Positions 21,466-28,446 of a stretch of 32,536 nt of DNA are shown here, one piece after another; position 1 is the stretch's first letter; each line of letters begins with the position of its first letter. This DNA is from an uncultured Prevotella sp. (lineage in GTDB: Bacteria; Bacteroidota; Bacteroidia; Bacteroidales; Bacteroidaceae). The notes below the pieces were generated by a model, which was given only the letters and a program-made list of their open reading frames with translations, ran no database searches and was not told where the DNA came from. The stretch is from assembly GCA_900314455.1 (NCBI GenBank), contig OMVI01000097.1, positions 1 to 32,536 on the forward strand, read 5' to 3'. The position numbers and the translations under genes were made by a program.

Positions 21466-21495
21466 CAAAGTTAATCAAAAATTTCCCAATACAAT
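21466..21495 (-). promoter_or_regulatory. Promoter for folP-cdaA (TAACTTTG)
   Basis: On the minus strand TAACTTTG (21473-21466) matches the -7 consensus. A near -33 element, ATTG, lies at 21495-21492 with an 18-bp spacer. The predicted start near 21460 is one base before the folP ATG. Confidence 0.65.
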
Positions 21496-21545
21496 AATTA
21501 TAAAGGATTTGTTTTCTGCTTTTAGTGAAGGTGGAATATGTCTCA

Positions 21546-22523
21546 TCACTCACGGTAGAGCCACGACAGCAGTTTGTTGAGCCATCCGATGGTGAAGTGG
21601 AACCAACGATAGGCACTTACCGGTTTGCCTCCGAAGCGCAGAATGAAGTCCCGGTAGCGGTTGCCACGGAAAGGAAGGCCGACGTTCATGAAGTTTATGT
21701 GACTCATGTGCTTGTCGTACGAGGAGCGTATGTCCTCCCAAATCGTCAGCACTTCGGGACGTAGCACGGGATGCGACTTCTTCCTCGATGCTGCGTACCA
21801 CAGGAAAGCGTTCTGCCGACTGTAGACGACAGCGCTGCCACCGATGACCTTGTCGTGCCAGATAGTCACGAAGATGCTTGCGTTGCGGCTCTTGGCGAGT
21901 TTCTCGAAGAAGTCGAGCGACGGTACGAAGCGATGGAATTTGAAGCGGTAGTAGTTCTTCAGCATTTTGTAGAACGTGGCTATTTCCTCGTCGTCGACAG
22001 CCTCGCGGGTCACGATACCAGCCTCATAGCCCCGTGCTATGATGTCGCGTGTGTGCTCGGAGAGGCGCTGCTCGGGTGCAAGACTGTGCAGGGAGTTGTG
22101 GATATGGACCCAGGAGACAGGGAAGAAATCGTTCTGACGGAACTCACGGTAGCCGAACATCTTCGACGAGAGGTCGGAGAATTCGATGTACAGGCACAGC
22201 TTATGGTGGAGTGCATGGCTCACCGCCTTCAGCATAAGAGGAAATATCTTTTTCTTCTCGGTTACGTCCTGATAGACGCCCTCACCATAGACACGGCAGT
22301 AGGAGAATATACATGGCGGAACAAGGGCTCCCCGTCGCCACAGCATCGCAAGCAGATGGGCACGCACTTCGCCTTTGTCGTTGGTTGCCACAATCATATA
22401 TGGCGAGCACTCCGGTATGGCTTCGAGCATGCGGAACAACTCGGGGCTGTGGAAGAAGTTGCCTTCGGAAAGCTCGGGCAGCTCCTTACTCTTCCTGACT
22501 ATGTCTATTTTGTATTTGCTCAT
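21546..22523 (-). CDS. GNAT/FemAB-like acyltransferase family protein
   Basis: The 325-residue protein resembles the duplicated-GNAT fold of FemAB and CelD-type acyltransferases. Its middle has TFYKMLKNYYRFKFHRFVPSL, then FFEKLAKS, VTIWHDKVIGGSAVVYSRQNAFLWYAAS, and a late LRFGGKPVSAYRWFHFTIG. This is the pattern of the acetyltransferase-6 type domain that includes peptidoglycan-bridge and capsule or polysaccharide modification enzymes. The N-terminal half (FFHSPELFRMLEAI) starts in the same way. Substrate unknown; it has no signal peptide and is probably cytoplasmic or membrane-associated. Its ATG overlaps the maf stop by 4 bases (ATGA), so translation is coupled. It is the last gene of the DUF2520-kdsC-maf operon. 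Confidence 0.72.
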   Translation of the reverse strand: MSKYKIDIVRKSKELPELSEGNFFHSPELFRMLEAIPECSPYMIVATNDKGEVRAHLLAMLWRRGALVPPCIFSYCRVYGEGVYQDVTEKKKIFPLMLKAVSHALHHKLCLYIEFSDLSSKMFGYREFRQNDFFPVSWVHIHNSLHSLAPEQRLSEHTRDIIARGYEAGIVTREAVDDEEIATFYKMLKNYYRFKFHRFVPSLDFFEKLAKSRNASIFVTIWHDKVIGGSAVVYSRQNAFLWYAASRKKSHPVLRPEVLTIWEDIRSSYDKHMSHINFMNVGLPFRGNRYRDFILRFGGKPVSAYRWFHFTIGWLNKLLSWLYRE

Positions 22524-23119
22524 TGCATAAGTGAATCCTCACGGCGGAAGTTTTTCAACTCTTCCCAAATGCGCTGGACGGGCAGGCCCATAACGTTGAA
22601 GTAGCTACCGCGTATCGCCGTGACACCGACGTAGCCTATCCACTCCTGTATGCCGTAGGCGCCAGCCTTGTCGTATGGGTGGTACTTCTCGATATAATAG
22701 TCGATTTCCTTGTCGGTGAGTTGCTTGAAGGTCACCTCGGTGCTCACCGCGAATGCCTTCTGATGGCGTTTTGTGGTAAGCGCAACACCAGTGACGACAT
22801 CGTGGGTGCGGCCGCTCAGGGTGCGAAGCATTGCGTGTGCCTCCTCGTCGCTGTGAGGTTTGCCAAGCGCTTTGCTGTCGGCAATGACCATAGTATCGGC
22901 CGTTATCAGCAACTGACCTTCTGATAGCATGTTCCGGTAGGCAGCTGCCTTCTCCTTGCTGACGTACAGTGGTATGTCCTTTGCTGCTAATCCAGGAGGG
23001 TAGTCCTCGGCTATGTCGGGCAGGACACGCACCTCAAAGTCGATGTCGAGTCCTTTCAGCAGTTGCCGGCGACGCGGTGAATTGCTCGCAAGTATAATAT
23101 CGTAATTGCCTATTCTCAT
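22520..23119 (-). CDS. maf: Maf-family nucleotide pyrophosphatase
   Basis: Maf proteins hydrolyse non-canonical or excess dTTP, UTP and modified nucleotides to the monophosphates, and affect septum formation in some bacteria. The 199-residue protein has the signature ASNSPRRRQLLKGL (11-24), then KEKAAAY, ITADTMVIADSKALGKP, and ALTTKRHQKAFAVSTEVTF. YDKAGAYGIQEW and VMGLPV lie near the end. These match the YhdE-type dTTP/UTP pyrophosphatase subgroup. The ATG is 7 bp after the kdsC stop, and the stop overlaps the start of the acyltransferase gene, so all are one operon. Confidence 0.93.
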   Translation of the reverse strand: MRIGNYDIILASNSPRRRQLLKGLDIDFEVRVLPDIAEDYPPGLAAKDIPLYVSKEKAAAYRNMLSEGQLLITADTMVIADSKALGKPHSDEEAHAMLRTLSGRTHDVVTGVALTTKRHQKAFAVSTEVTFKQLTDKEIDYYIEKYHPYDKAGAYGIQEWIGYVGVTAIRGSYFNVMGLPVQRIWEELKNFRREDSLMQ

Positions 23120-23126
23120 CTTCTGT

Positions 23127-23645
23127 TTACCAACCGAAAGCCTTCACGCTGCTAAGCCATTTGCCCTGGGCGCGCAGCACTTGCTCAATGACGTCGCGGG
23201 CACAGCCCTCTCCGCCGTTACGGTCGCTTATATATATTGATATATCCTTTATCTCCGGCACCGCGTCCTTTGGACAACACGGGCACTTCGTACGCTGCAT
23301 TATCTGGTAGTCGGGGATGTCGTCGCCCATGTAGATTACTTCCTCGTCGGTGAGTTCGTACTTCTTGAGGTATTCGTCCCACGTGTTTATCTTCACGGCG
23401 CAGTTCAGATAGATGTCGCTAACGCCAAGATAGCCGTAGCGGCGGCTTATGTCCTCGTTGTGGCCACCTGTCATTATGGCGACGTGAATGCCCATCTTGA
23501 CGGCAAGCTGGATGGCGTATCCGTCCTTGATGTTGATGGTCCGGACGGGCTCTCCCTTGGAGTTCATCTGGATAGTGGAGCACGACAGCACTCCGTCGAC
23601 ATCGAAAACGATGGCGCGTATCTTCGTTAAGTCGTAGTTAATCAT
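23127..23645 (-). CDS. kdsC: 3-deoxy-D-manno-octulosonate 8-phosphate phosphatase (KdsC-type HAD)
   Basis: The enzyme releases phosphate from KDO 8-phosphate to supply KDO for lipopolysaccharide. From the ATG at 23643-23645 the product is 172 residues, normal for the family. HAD motif I is FDVDGVLS (14-21), motif II lies in AIMTGGHNEDISRRYGYLGV, and motif IV is YMGDDIPDYQIM (GDDIPD at 107-112). There is no cap domain, as in tetrameric KdsC. A much longer frame continues upstream, but it only overlaps the preceding gene out of frame. The start overlaps the stop of the DUF2520 gene by 4 bases (ATGA). Together with lpxH it covers two steps of the lipid A/KDO pathway in this window. Confidence 0.92.
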   Translation of the reverse strand: MINYDLTKIRAIVFDVDGVLSCSTIQMNSKGEPVRTINIKDGYAIQLAVKMGIHVAIMTGGHNEDISRRYGYLGVSDIYLNCAVKINTWDEYLKKYELTDEEVIYMGDDIPDYQIMQRTKCPCCPKDAVPEIKDISIYISDRNGGEGCARDVIEQVLRAQGKWLSSVKAFGW

Positions 23646-24439
23646 TCGTCTCCTTTTTTGCGTTCGTTCTTGATGGCTGTGTCGTGGATTGACAGCGACA
23701 TGCGTTCGTACAAGTCCTTGAGCATCGGATTGCCTCGCATCAGGTTTGCCTGTGCACGTATGACGTTCTCGTCGAACCTTATGGCTGGACCGGTCTGTGC
23801 CTTTGCCGGTGGCAGTTCGTGAACCTTGGCGGCAGTTTCGTCGATGAGCGGCAGCATAACGTCGAAGGGCAGCCCGTGCTGTCGCAGTATTTCGGCGCAC
23901 ACTTCGTAGCAGTGGTTGACGAAGTTGCAGCCCCATACAGCTGCCAGATGCAGGTAGCGGCGGTCGTCGGACGACAATTCTATGACTCTGTCGCTTATCG
24001 ATTCAGCAAGCCCACGCAGCATTTCGTAGGCGTATTTGTCGTTAGCCTCGATGAAGCAGGGTATCGTCTTGAAGTCGACTTCGCGTTCCTTGGAGAACGT
24101 CTGCATAGGATAGAGTACGCCATAGTGCAGTGCCATTCCCTCAAAACAGCTCATCGGCATCGACCCGGCGGTATGTATGAACAGCTTGTCGCTCTTGCCC
24201 TTTGCCACGCGGGGGATGATGTCGCCAAGTACACTGTCCTTTAGCGAGAAGATGTAAACGTCACCCGTGGACACAATATTGTCCACATTATCTGTCGCCG
24301 CACCACCGATGAGGGTCGCAAGCTGCTGTGCGTGCTCCCATGTGCGGCTGTACACTTGTATTATATCGTGTCCGGCGCTTTGCAATGCCTTACCGAGGTT
24401 GGTGGCAAGGTTGCCGGCTCCTATCATAACAATTTTCAT
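23642..24439 (-). CDS. Rossmann-like DUF2520-family NAD(P)-binding protein
   Basis: The ATG at 24437-24439 gives 265 residues beginning MKIVMIGAGNLATNLGKALQ, the GxGxxxxxG dinucleotide-binding loop at the very N-terminus. HTAGSMPMSCF and HYGVLYPMQTFSKEREVDF follow, then a C-terminal helical domain (WGCNFVNHCYEVCAEIL, LPLIDETAAKV) as in the F420-dependent oxidoreductase/6-phosphogluconate-dehydrogenase-like superfamily. DUF2520 is annotated as a predicted short-chain oxidoreductase of unknown substrate. It is first in the operon with kdsC, maf and the acyltransferase. A perfect promoter at 24448-24478 starts transcription only about 3 nt before the ATG. A longer in-frame ATG upstream lies beyond that promoter and is rejected. 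Confidence 0.87.
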   Translation of the reverse strand: MKIVMIGAGNLATNLGKALQSAGHDIIQVYSRTWEHAQQLATLIGGAATDNVDNIVSTGDVYIFSLKDSVLGDIIPRVAKGKSDKLFIHTAGSMPMSCFEGMALHYGVLYPMQTFSKEREVDFKTIPCFIEANDKYAYEMLRGLAESISDRVIELSSDDRRYLHLAAVWGCNFVNHCYEVCAEILRQHGLPFDVMLPLIDETAAKVHELPPAKAQTGPAIRFDENVIRAQANLMRGNPMLKDLYERMSLSIHDTAIKNERKKGDE

Positions 24440-24447
24440 AATCTGCA

Positions 24448-24478
24448 CAAAGTTACGTATTACGACCGAAATAACAAA
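24448..24478 (-). promoter_or_regulatory. Promoter TTTG-N19-TAACTTTG of the DUF2520-kdsC-maf operon
   Basis: On the minus strand TTTG (24478-24475) and TAACTTTG (24455-24448) are separated by exactly 19 bp. The predicted start near 24442 gives a nearly leaderless mRNA. Confidence 0.85.
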
Positions 24479-24533
24479 ACAAAAATCTAAATTCTTATAT
24501 ATTCTTAAAGATTGCAGATGGCGCATAAACAAG

Positions 24534-24573
24534 CAACGCCAAGCACTTCTGTAGAATTGAAGGCTTGGCGTTG
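24534..24573 (-). terminator. Terminator-like hairpin after argE
   Basis: CAACGCCAAGC (24534-24544) pairs perfectly with GCTTGGCGTTG (24563-24573), with CTTC/GAAG extending the stem inward. On the minus strand the tail is CTTGTTTATG, a weak T run, so termination may be partial. It lies 16 bp after the argE stop. Confidence 0.6.
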
Positions 24574-24588
24574 GAAGATTGGTCTCAG

Positions 24589-25650
24589 CTAAATTTGAAT
24601 TCCATCGAATAACTGGATATACTTGTTAATTGCATCCTCGATTTCGGAAAGACGAATGAACTCGTCGGCGGAATGCGAGCGTGACGACTCGCCCGGTCCG
24701 AGTTTGAAGGACGGGAAGGGCATAAGTGCCTGGTCGGAAAGCGTTGGCGAACCGTAAGGAGTCATGCCCATGTCGACGCAACGGCGAACTAAAGGATGGT
24801 CAAGGCTGATGTGCGAAGACTGGAGACGGAAGCTGTGGGCGCTGACATCACTGCCGACGTGCTCGCGGATGATGTCGAAGACTTCGTGGTTGGTGTACAA
24901 CTCGTTCGTGCGGACGTCCACAAGCATTCGGCATTCATCAGGTATGACGTTGTGTTGAGTACCTGCGTTGATAACAGTGACGGTCATCTTGACCGGGCCA
25001 AGGAACTTACTGACTTTGCTGAACTGATAGTCGCGGACCCATTCGATGTCGGACAGCGCCTTGTAGATTGCGTTCACGCCCTCATTGCGTGCTGCATGAC
25101 CTGACACGCCGTGAGCTACCATATCGAGAACCATAAGGCCTTTCTCGGCTACGGCGGGCTGCATGCCTGTCGGTTCACCAACAACGGCAACGTCAATCTT
25201 CGGCAACTCGGGCAGAGCAAGGCTTATTCCGTCCTTTCCCGACACTTCTTCCTCAGCTGAAGCAAGATAGATGAAGTTGCAATTCCGTTGCAGTGAAGTC
25301 ATGATTCGGAATATCTGAAGCAACGAGCACAGTCCTCCTCCGCAATCATTGGAGCCCAGTCCGTAGAGCGTACCTTCTTTTACAGTAGGCGTGTAAGGGT
25401 CGCGTGTCCACGTGCTGACAGGCTTCACCGTGTCGATATGTGCGTTCAGGAGAATTGTCGGACGGGCTTCGTCATACTCCGGGTCAATCACCCACACGTT
25501 GTTCTTTAGCCTATACGGTTTCAATCCCTTTTCCGACATATAAGCTTCCATAACATCGGCGGCGCGACTCTCGTCCCTGCTCACCGACGGAGTTGCTATC
25601 AGCCGTTTCAGAAGCTCTACAGCTTCGTTGCAATATTCCTTTGTATCCAT
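24589..25650 (-). CDS. argE: M20-family deacylase, ArgE-type (acyl-ornithine/citrulline)
   Basis: The 353-residue product from the ATG at 25648-25650 is a di-zinc M20 peptidase-family hydrolase. It has LNAHIDTVKPV (His71, Asp73), YGLGSNDCGGG (Asp102), YLASAEEEVSGKDG (Glu133 and 134 region), and VVGEPTGM. The dimerisation-domain motif is GVSGHAARNEGVNAIYKAL, and PGESSRSHSADEFI carries the last zinc histidine. The overall pattern, including YGSPTLSDQALM, is that of Bacteroidetes ArgE, which removes the N-acyl group in arginine synthesis; these bacteria can use N-succinyl intermediates. No other arg genes are here. Perfect promoter at 25671-25701, leader about 15 nt. A DapE-like substrate cannot be fully excluded. 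Confidence 0.85.
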   Translation of the reverse strand: MDTKEYCNEAVELLKRLIATPSVSRDESRAADVMEAYMSEKGLKPYRLKNNVWVIDPEYDEARPTILLNAHIDTVKPVSTWTRDPYTPTVKEGTLYGLGSNDCGGGLCSLLQIFRIMTSLQRNCNFIYLASAEEEVSGKDGISLALPELPKIDVAVVGEPTGMQPAVAEKGLMVLDMVAHGVSGHAARNEGVNAIYKALSDIEWVRDYQFSKVSKFLGPVKMTVTVINAGTQHNVIPDECRMLVDVRTNELYTNHEVFDIIREHVGSDVSAHSFRLQSSHISLDHPLVRRCVDMGMTPYGSPTLSDQALMPFPSFKLGPGESSRSHSADEFIRLSEIEDAINKYIQLFDGIQI

Positions 25651-25670
25651 TGTCGTTGTTGTTTTCTCCG

Positions 25671-25701
25671 CAAAGGTAATTAAAACGAATGGATAACCAA
25701 A
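25671..25701 (-). promoter_or_regulatory. Promoter TTTG-N19-TACCTTTG of argE
   Basis: On the minus strand TTTG (25701-25698) and TACCTTTG (25678-25671) have an exact 19-bp spacer. The predicted start near 25665 supports the ATG at 25650; the open frame upstream of it overlaps the promoter. Confidence 0.85.
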
Positions 25702-25758
25702 GTCGATTTCACACTTTTTCCCTGACAAGGACTCACATCACGGCAGAGGAAGTCCGTT

Positions 25759-26994
25759 CTACAGGCAGAGGACGCTGGGCTTGCCCTTGCGGGAGAGTTC
25801 GGAGGCGAAAAGGAGAATGATGAAGTATCCGATGAATGGTATGATGAACGGAAGGGAGAGCATTCCCGTCGAGTCGGCTATGATTCCCATGAGCAGGAAG
25901 CCACATCCGCCGATAGGAGTCATCATCAACAGCGACGAAGCACTTTTCGTCAGGTTTCCCAATCCCCTAAGTGCGAGGGAGAAAATCGTAGGAAACATGA
26001 TTGCCTCGAAGGCGTAGTTGCACACCAATGCCACCATAGAGACTTTCCCAAGGTTAAGCATCACGGTGCCAATACATACCACGCTACCAGCGGCGCAGAT
26101 AAGTAGCATTCGCTCGGCCTTTACGCTTCGCATTATCCAAGAGCCCGTAAAGCGTCCTATCATGAAAAAGGCAAGGCAGCAGGTGAGGACGATTGATGCC
26201 GTGTTATCGTTCATCCAGTGTTTGCCGGTGACGTAGTTTATGAAATAACTGTTGATGCTTATCTCCGAGACTTCGTAGGCAAGAAGCGTGAAAAGACCAA
26301 AGACGAACATCGGATGGTGGCGAAACAGCTGTACGATTCGCGTCTCCTTCTCGTTCTGTATTTCTTCTTCTGTAACCTGGTGCTTAATTTCGGGAAGATT
26401 AACGCGCGAGAACACAACTGCAATAATTAGTACTACGATACCCAAAACTGTGTAAGGGACGACGATATTGCCGCCGTTGTCGGTACCGTTGAATAAGATT
26501 TGACCGACGATGAACGTAGCCGAGAGGGAGCCAAGACCATTGAATGACTGCGAGAAGTTCAACCGTGCCGTTGCAGTCTCTGGCGCTCCGAGCTCCGTCA
26601 CGTACGGATTGGCTGACGTTTCGAGGAAAACGAGACCGCAGCCGATGATGAACAGCGCACCGAGATATGCATAGAAAGTCCCAGCCTCAGCACCCGGGAT
26701 GAAGAGCAAGGCTCCGATTCCGAAGAGCGCAAGTCCGGAAATGACTCCGTGGCGGTAGCCATGCCGGTTGATAAACCATCCCGCCGGTATAGCCATAAGA
26801 AAATAACCGAGGTACGTCGTTGCCTGAACGAGAGCCGACTGCGTTATCGATATGTCGAGAGCATTTTGGAAATGCTTGTTCAATACGTCCAGAATAGCAC
26901 GCGCAAAGCCCCACAGAAAGAACAGCGACGTGACGAGAATGAACGGCAGAAGATATTTGTTTGTTGTCAGTTTCGGTCGCTTATTATTGCTCAT
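25759..26994 (-). CDS. MFS sugar transporter, FucP (fucose/glucose/galactose) family
   Basis: The 411-residue protein has about 12 membrane segments and the FucP-family N-terminus: SLFFLWGFARAILDVLNKHFQ, in TM1. QATTYLGYFLMAIPAGWFINRHGYRHG follows as the family form of the MFS loop 2-3 motif. FLETSANPYVTELGAPETATARLNFSQSFNGLG is the strong signature of this family. Members carry L-fucose, glucose or galactose with protons; the sugar is not set by sequence alone. It lies 57 bp downstream of a PfkB-family kinase gene with no promoter between, so transporter and kinase are probably made together for uptake and phosphorylation of one substrate. Confidence 0.9.
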   Translation of the reverse strand: MSNNKRPKLTTNKYLLPFILVTSLFFLWGFARAILDVLNKHFQNALDISITQSALVQATTYLGYFLMAIPAGWFINRHGYRHGVISGLALFGIGALLFIPGAEAGTFYAYLGALFIIGCGLVFLETSANPYVTELGAPETATARLNFSQSFNGLGSLSATFIVGQILFNGTDNGGNIVVPYTVLGIVVLIIAVVFSRVNLPEIKHQVTEEEIQNEKETRIVQLFRHHPMFVFGLFTLLAYEVSEISINSYFINYVTGKHWMNDNTASIVLTCCLAFFMIGRFTGSWIMRSVKAERMLLICAAGSVVCIGTVMLNLGKVSMVALVCNYAFEAIMFPTIFSLALRGLGNLTKSASSLLMMTPIGGCGFLLMGIIADSTGMLSLPFIIPFIGYFIILLFASELSRKGKPSVLCL

Positions 26995-27051
26995 TGTTAC
27001 TTTCGTTTACCATCATTAATATTATCTCATCCCCCTCATCATATCATCCTA

Positions 27052-27924
27052 TCATCCCATCATCACTCTCTTGATGTCCTCCTCTGTACCCGTGAACGGA
27101 CCGGAATGCTCCAATTTCAGCGTACACATTGCCGCAGCGTAACGCCCGGCATCAGCCACACCGGCGCCAAGGGCACGACAATAGAGATAGCCAGTTGAGT
27201 AAGTGTCACCGCATCCGGTAGCGTCGGTGATGTGACGAGGCTTGTAGGCAGGTATATCATAGAACTTTCCGCAGGCATAGATTACCGAACCGTAACTGCC
27301 AAGGGTAATAACGACCTCCTTGACACCGTACCCCGCGAGTTTCAAAGCAACAGAACGCGGGTCGCCGGTACTGTCGAAGACCTCCATCTCGTGCTCGTTC
27401 AGCTTCAGAATACTTGTACGGGTAAGTATCCGCTCCTTGTCCTTGAAGTCGACAGCCTGCACATCCTGCCCCACGACCTTGCGGAGATAGCCTTGCACAT
27501 CGATAGACACTGCACCTTTGTCGGCAAGATTCTCGACCACCTCCGGCGAGAAATCGTCGGCAAGAAGACTACCCAGATGAAACACCTTTGCCTCCAATCC
27601 GCTCACATCATCTATCGTGAACGGGTCTGCTTTGGCAAGAACGCGCTGCGTACGGTTGTTGGAATCGGCTCCATAACGGTTCTCGAAGTATACCGTATGA
27701 CTGCTTGGATAGCACACCGTGTCAATTCCCATCGCCTTAATCTTGCCGACCTCGCCCCGCGTATCGTCCCCGACCTTCGTCACGAGCTGGTAGTTGACCT
27801 TCCCCGGCAGACGACTTATACCGTAGGACATATAGAATGCGGTTCCACCGGACAAATAAGTGGTCTTCTCCGGTGTAACTATCTTGTCGCGGGTGATATG
27901 CCCGATGCTGCAAATGTCGTACAT
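27052..27924 (-). CDS. PfkB-family carbohydrate (or nucleoside) kinase
   Basis: From the ATG at 27922-27924 the product is 290 residues. The N-terminal substrate lid shows CSIGHITRDKIV and LSGGTAFYMSYGISRLPG. The C-terminal ATP/anion-hole signature is ITDATGCGDTYSTGYL, with the catalytic Asp240. The short length and SGGTAF pattern fit ribokinase-like kinases of undefined substrate. The gene is first in an operon with the FucP-type transporter, suggesting that the imported sugar is its substrate. The -7 box TAACTTTG (27948-27955) gives a leader of about 18 nt. The last codons and double stop (TGA TAG) lie in a GATGAT-type low-complexity run that continues downstream. Confidence 0.88.
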   Translation of the reverse strand: MYDICSIGHITRDKIVTPEKTTYLSGGTAFYMSYGISRLPGKVNYQLVTKVGDDTRGEVGKIKAMGIDTVCYPSSHTVYFENRYGADSNNRTQRVLAKADPFTIDDVSGLEAKVFHLGSLLADDFSPEVVENLADKGAVSIDVQGYLRKVVGQDVQAVDFKDKERILTRTSILKLNEHEMEVFDSTGDPRSVALKLAGYGVKEVVITLGSYGSVIYACGKFYDIPAYKPRHITDATGCGDTYSTGYLYCRALGAGVADAGRYAAAMCTLKLEHSGPFTGTEEDIKRVMMG

Positions 27925-27947
27925 TTCAAAAAAGTTTTTATGCGGTG

Positions 27948-27981
27948 CAAAGTTACAATATATTTTCCACCTTAAACCAAA
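27948..27981 (-). promoter_or_regulatory. Promoter of the pfkB-fucP operon (TAACTTTG)
   Basis: On the minus strand TAACTTTG (27955-27948) matches the -7 consensus. The nearest TTTG is at 27981-27978 with a 22-bp spacer, longer than the 19 bp seen elsewhere. Predicted start near 27942. Confidence 0.65.
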
Positions 27982-28057
27982 AATTCCCAGATACCAACAC
28001 TTTCTTTCGCGTTTTATGGAAGAAATGTACAACAATCACACATTGACGGACGAAAAA

Positions 28058-28103
28058 ATCCCTGCAAACCGGTTGTATTTCACCAATCAGTTTACAGGGA
28101 TTA
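28058..28103 (-). terminator. Terminator-like hairpin, minus direction
   Basis: AATCCCTGCAAAC and GTTTACAGGGATT form a 13-bp stem with one mismatch and a loop of about 20 nt. On the minus strand it is followed by TTTTTTCG, so it would end a leftward transcript. The nearest leftward gene upstream is the S8 protease, whose stop is 344 bp away, leaving the interval 28104-28446 in its 3' untranslated region. Confidence 0.65.
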
Positions 28104-28140
28104 AAAATCTAATACACTATGAGCTTACTTTTCAATCAAC

Positions 28141-28440
28141 TTGTCTGTCAACTTCAAATTTTTGTATTTATTGTCGACTTTGAGGATAAACATCGGCTTC
28201 TTCCGTGTTACTCCGTCGACATTCCTTATCAACCCAATCGGCTGGACACTCAATATCAATTACGGCGGAAAAGCTCACAAGCTACAGGTACAGTTCTATG
28301 CAAACACATACTACTCCTTTGGCCAACTCTGCGGCAACCGTCTTGGCATGCAGATTATCGCAGGAAGAATTCTTGAAGACGGAAAAACTGCCAACTGGCT
28401 GAGAAATACAGCAACGTACGTTCTGACCGCCAAGAAGTAG
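28141..28440 (+). pseudogene. Possible gene remnant, 99 codons from a TTG
   Basis: An open frame from the stop at 28120 to TAG at 28438 has no early ATG; TTG at 28141 is the only plausible start. From about codon 30 its codon use resembles neighbouring genes (AAC, ATC, GGC, TAC), and the translation looks protein-like (LINPIGWTLNINYGGKAHKL, then QVQFYANTYYSFGQLCGNRL, ending YVLTAKK). I recognise no family. The opposite strand also holds a short protein-like frame ending at 28125, 22 bp before the hairpin (LIRNVDGVTRKKPMFILKV, ending KLTDKLIEK), but it runs into four stops upstream. At most one of the two is real; a 5'-truncated or decayed gene is the best guess. Confidence 0.3.
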
Positions 28441-28446
28441 TAACGT

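Noticed and set aside
19852-21474. 540-codon open frame on the plus strand
   Set aside because: It is entirely antisense to folP and cdaA, whose motifs are unmistakable; its translation is low-complexity and histidine/arginine-rich.
23646-23936. N-terminal extension of KdsC
   Set aside because: The upstream part is arginine-rich shadow sequence of the overlapping DUF2520 gene; the ATG at 23645 gives a normal KdsC.
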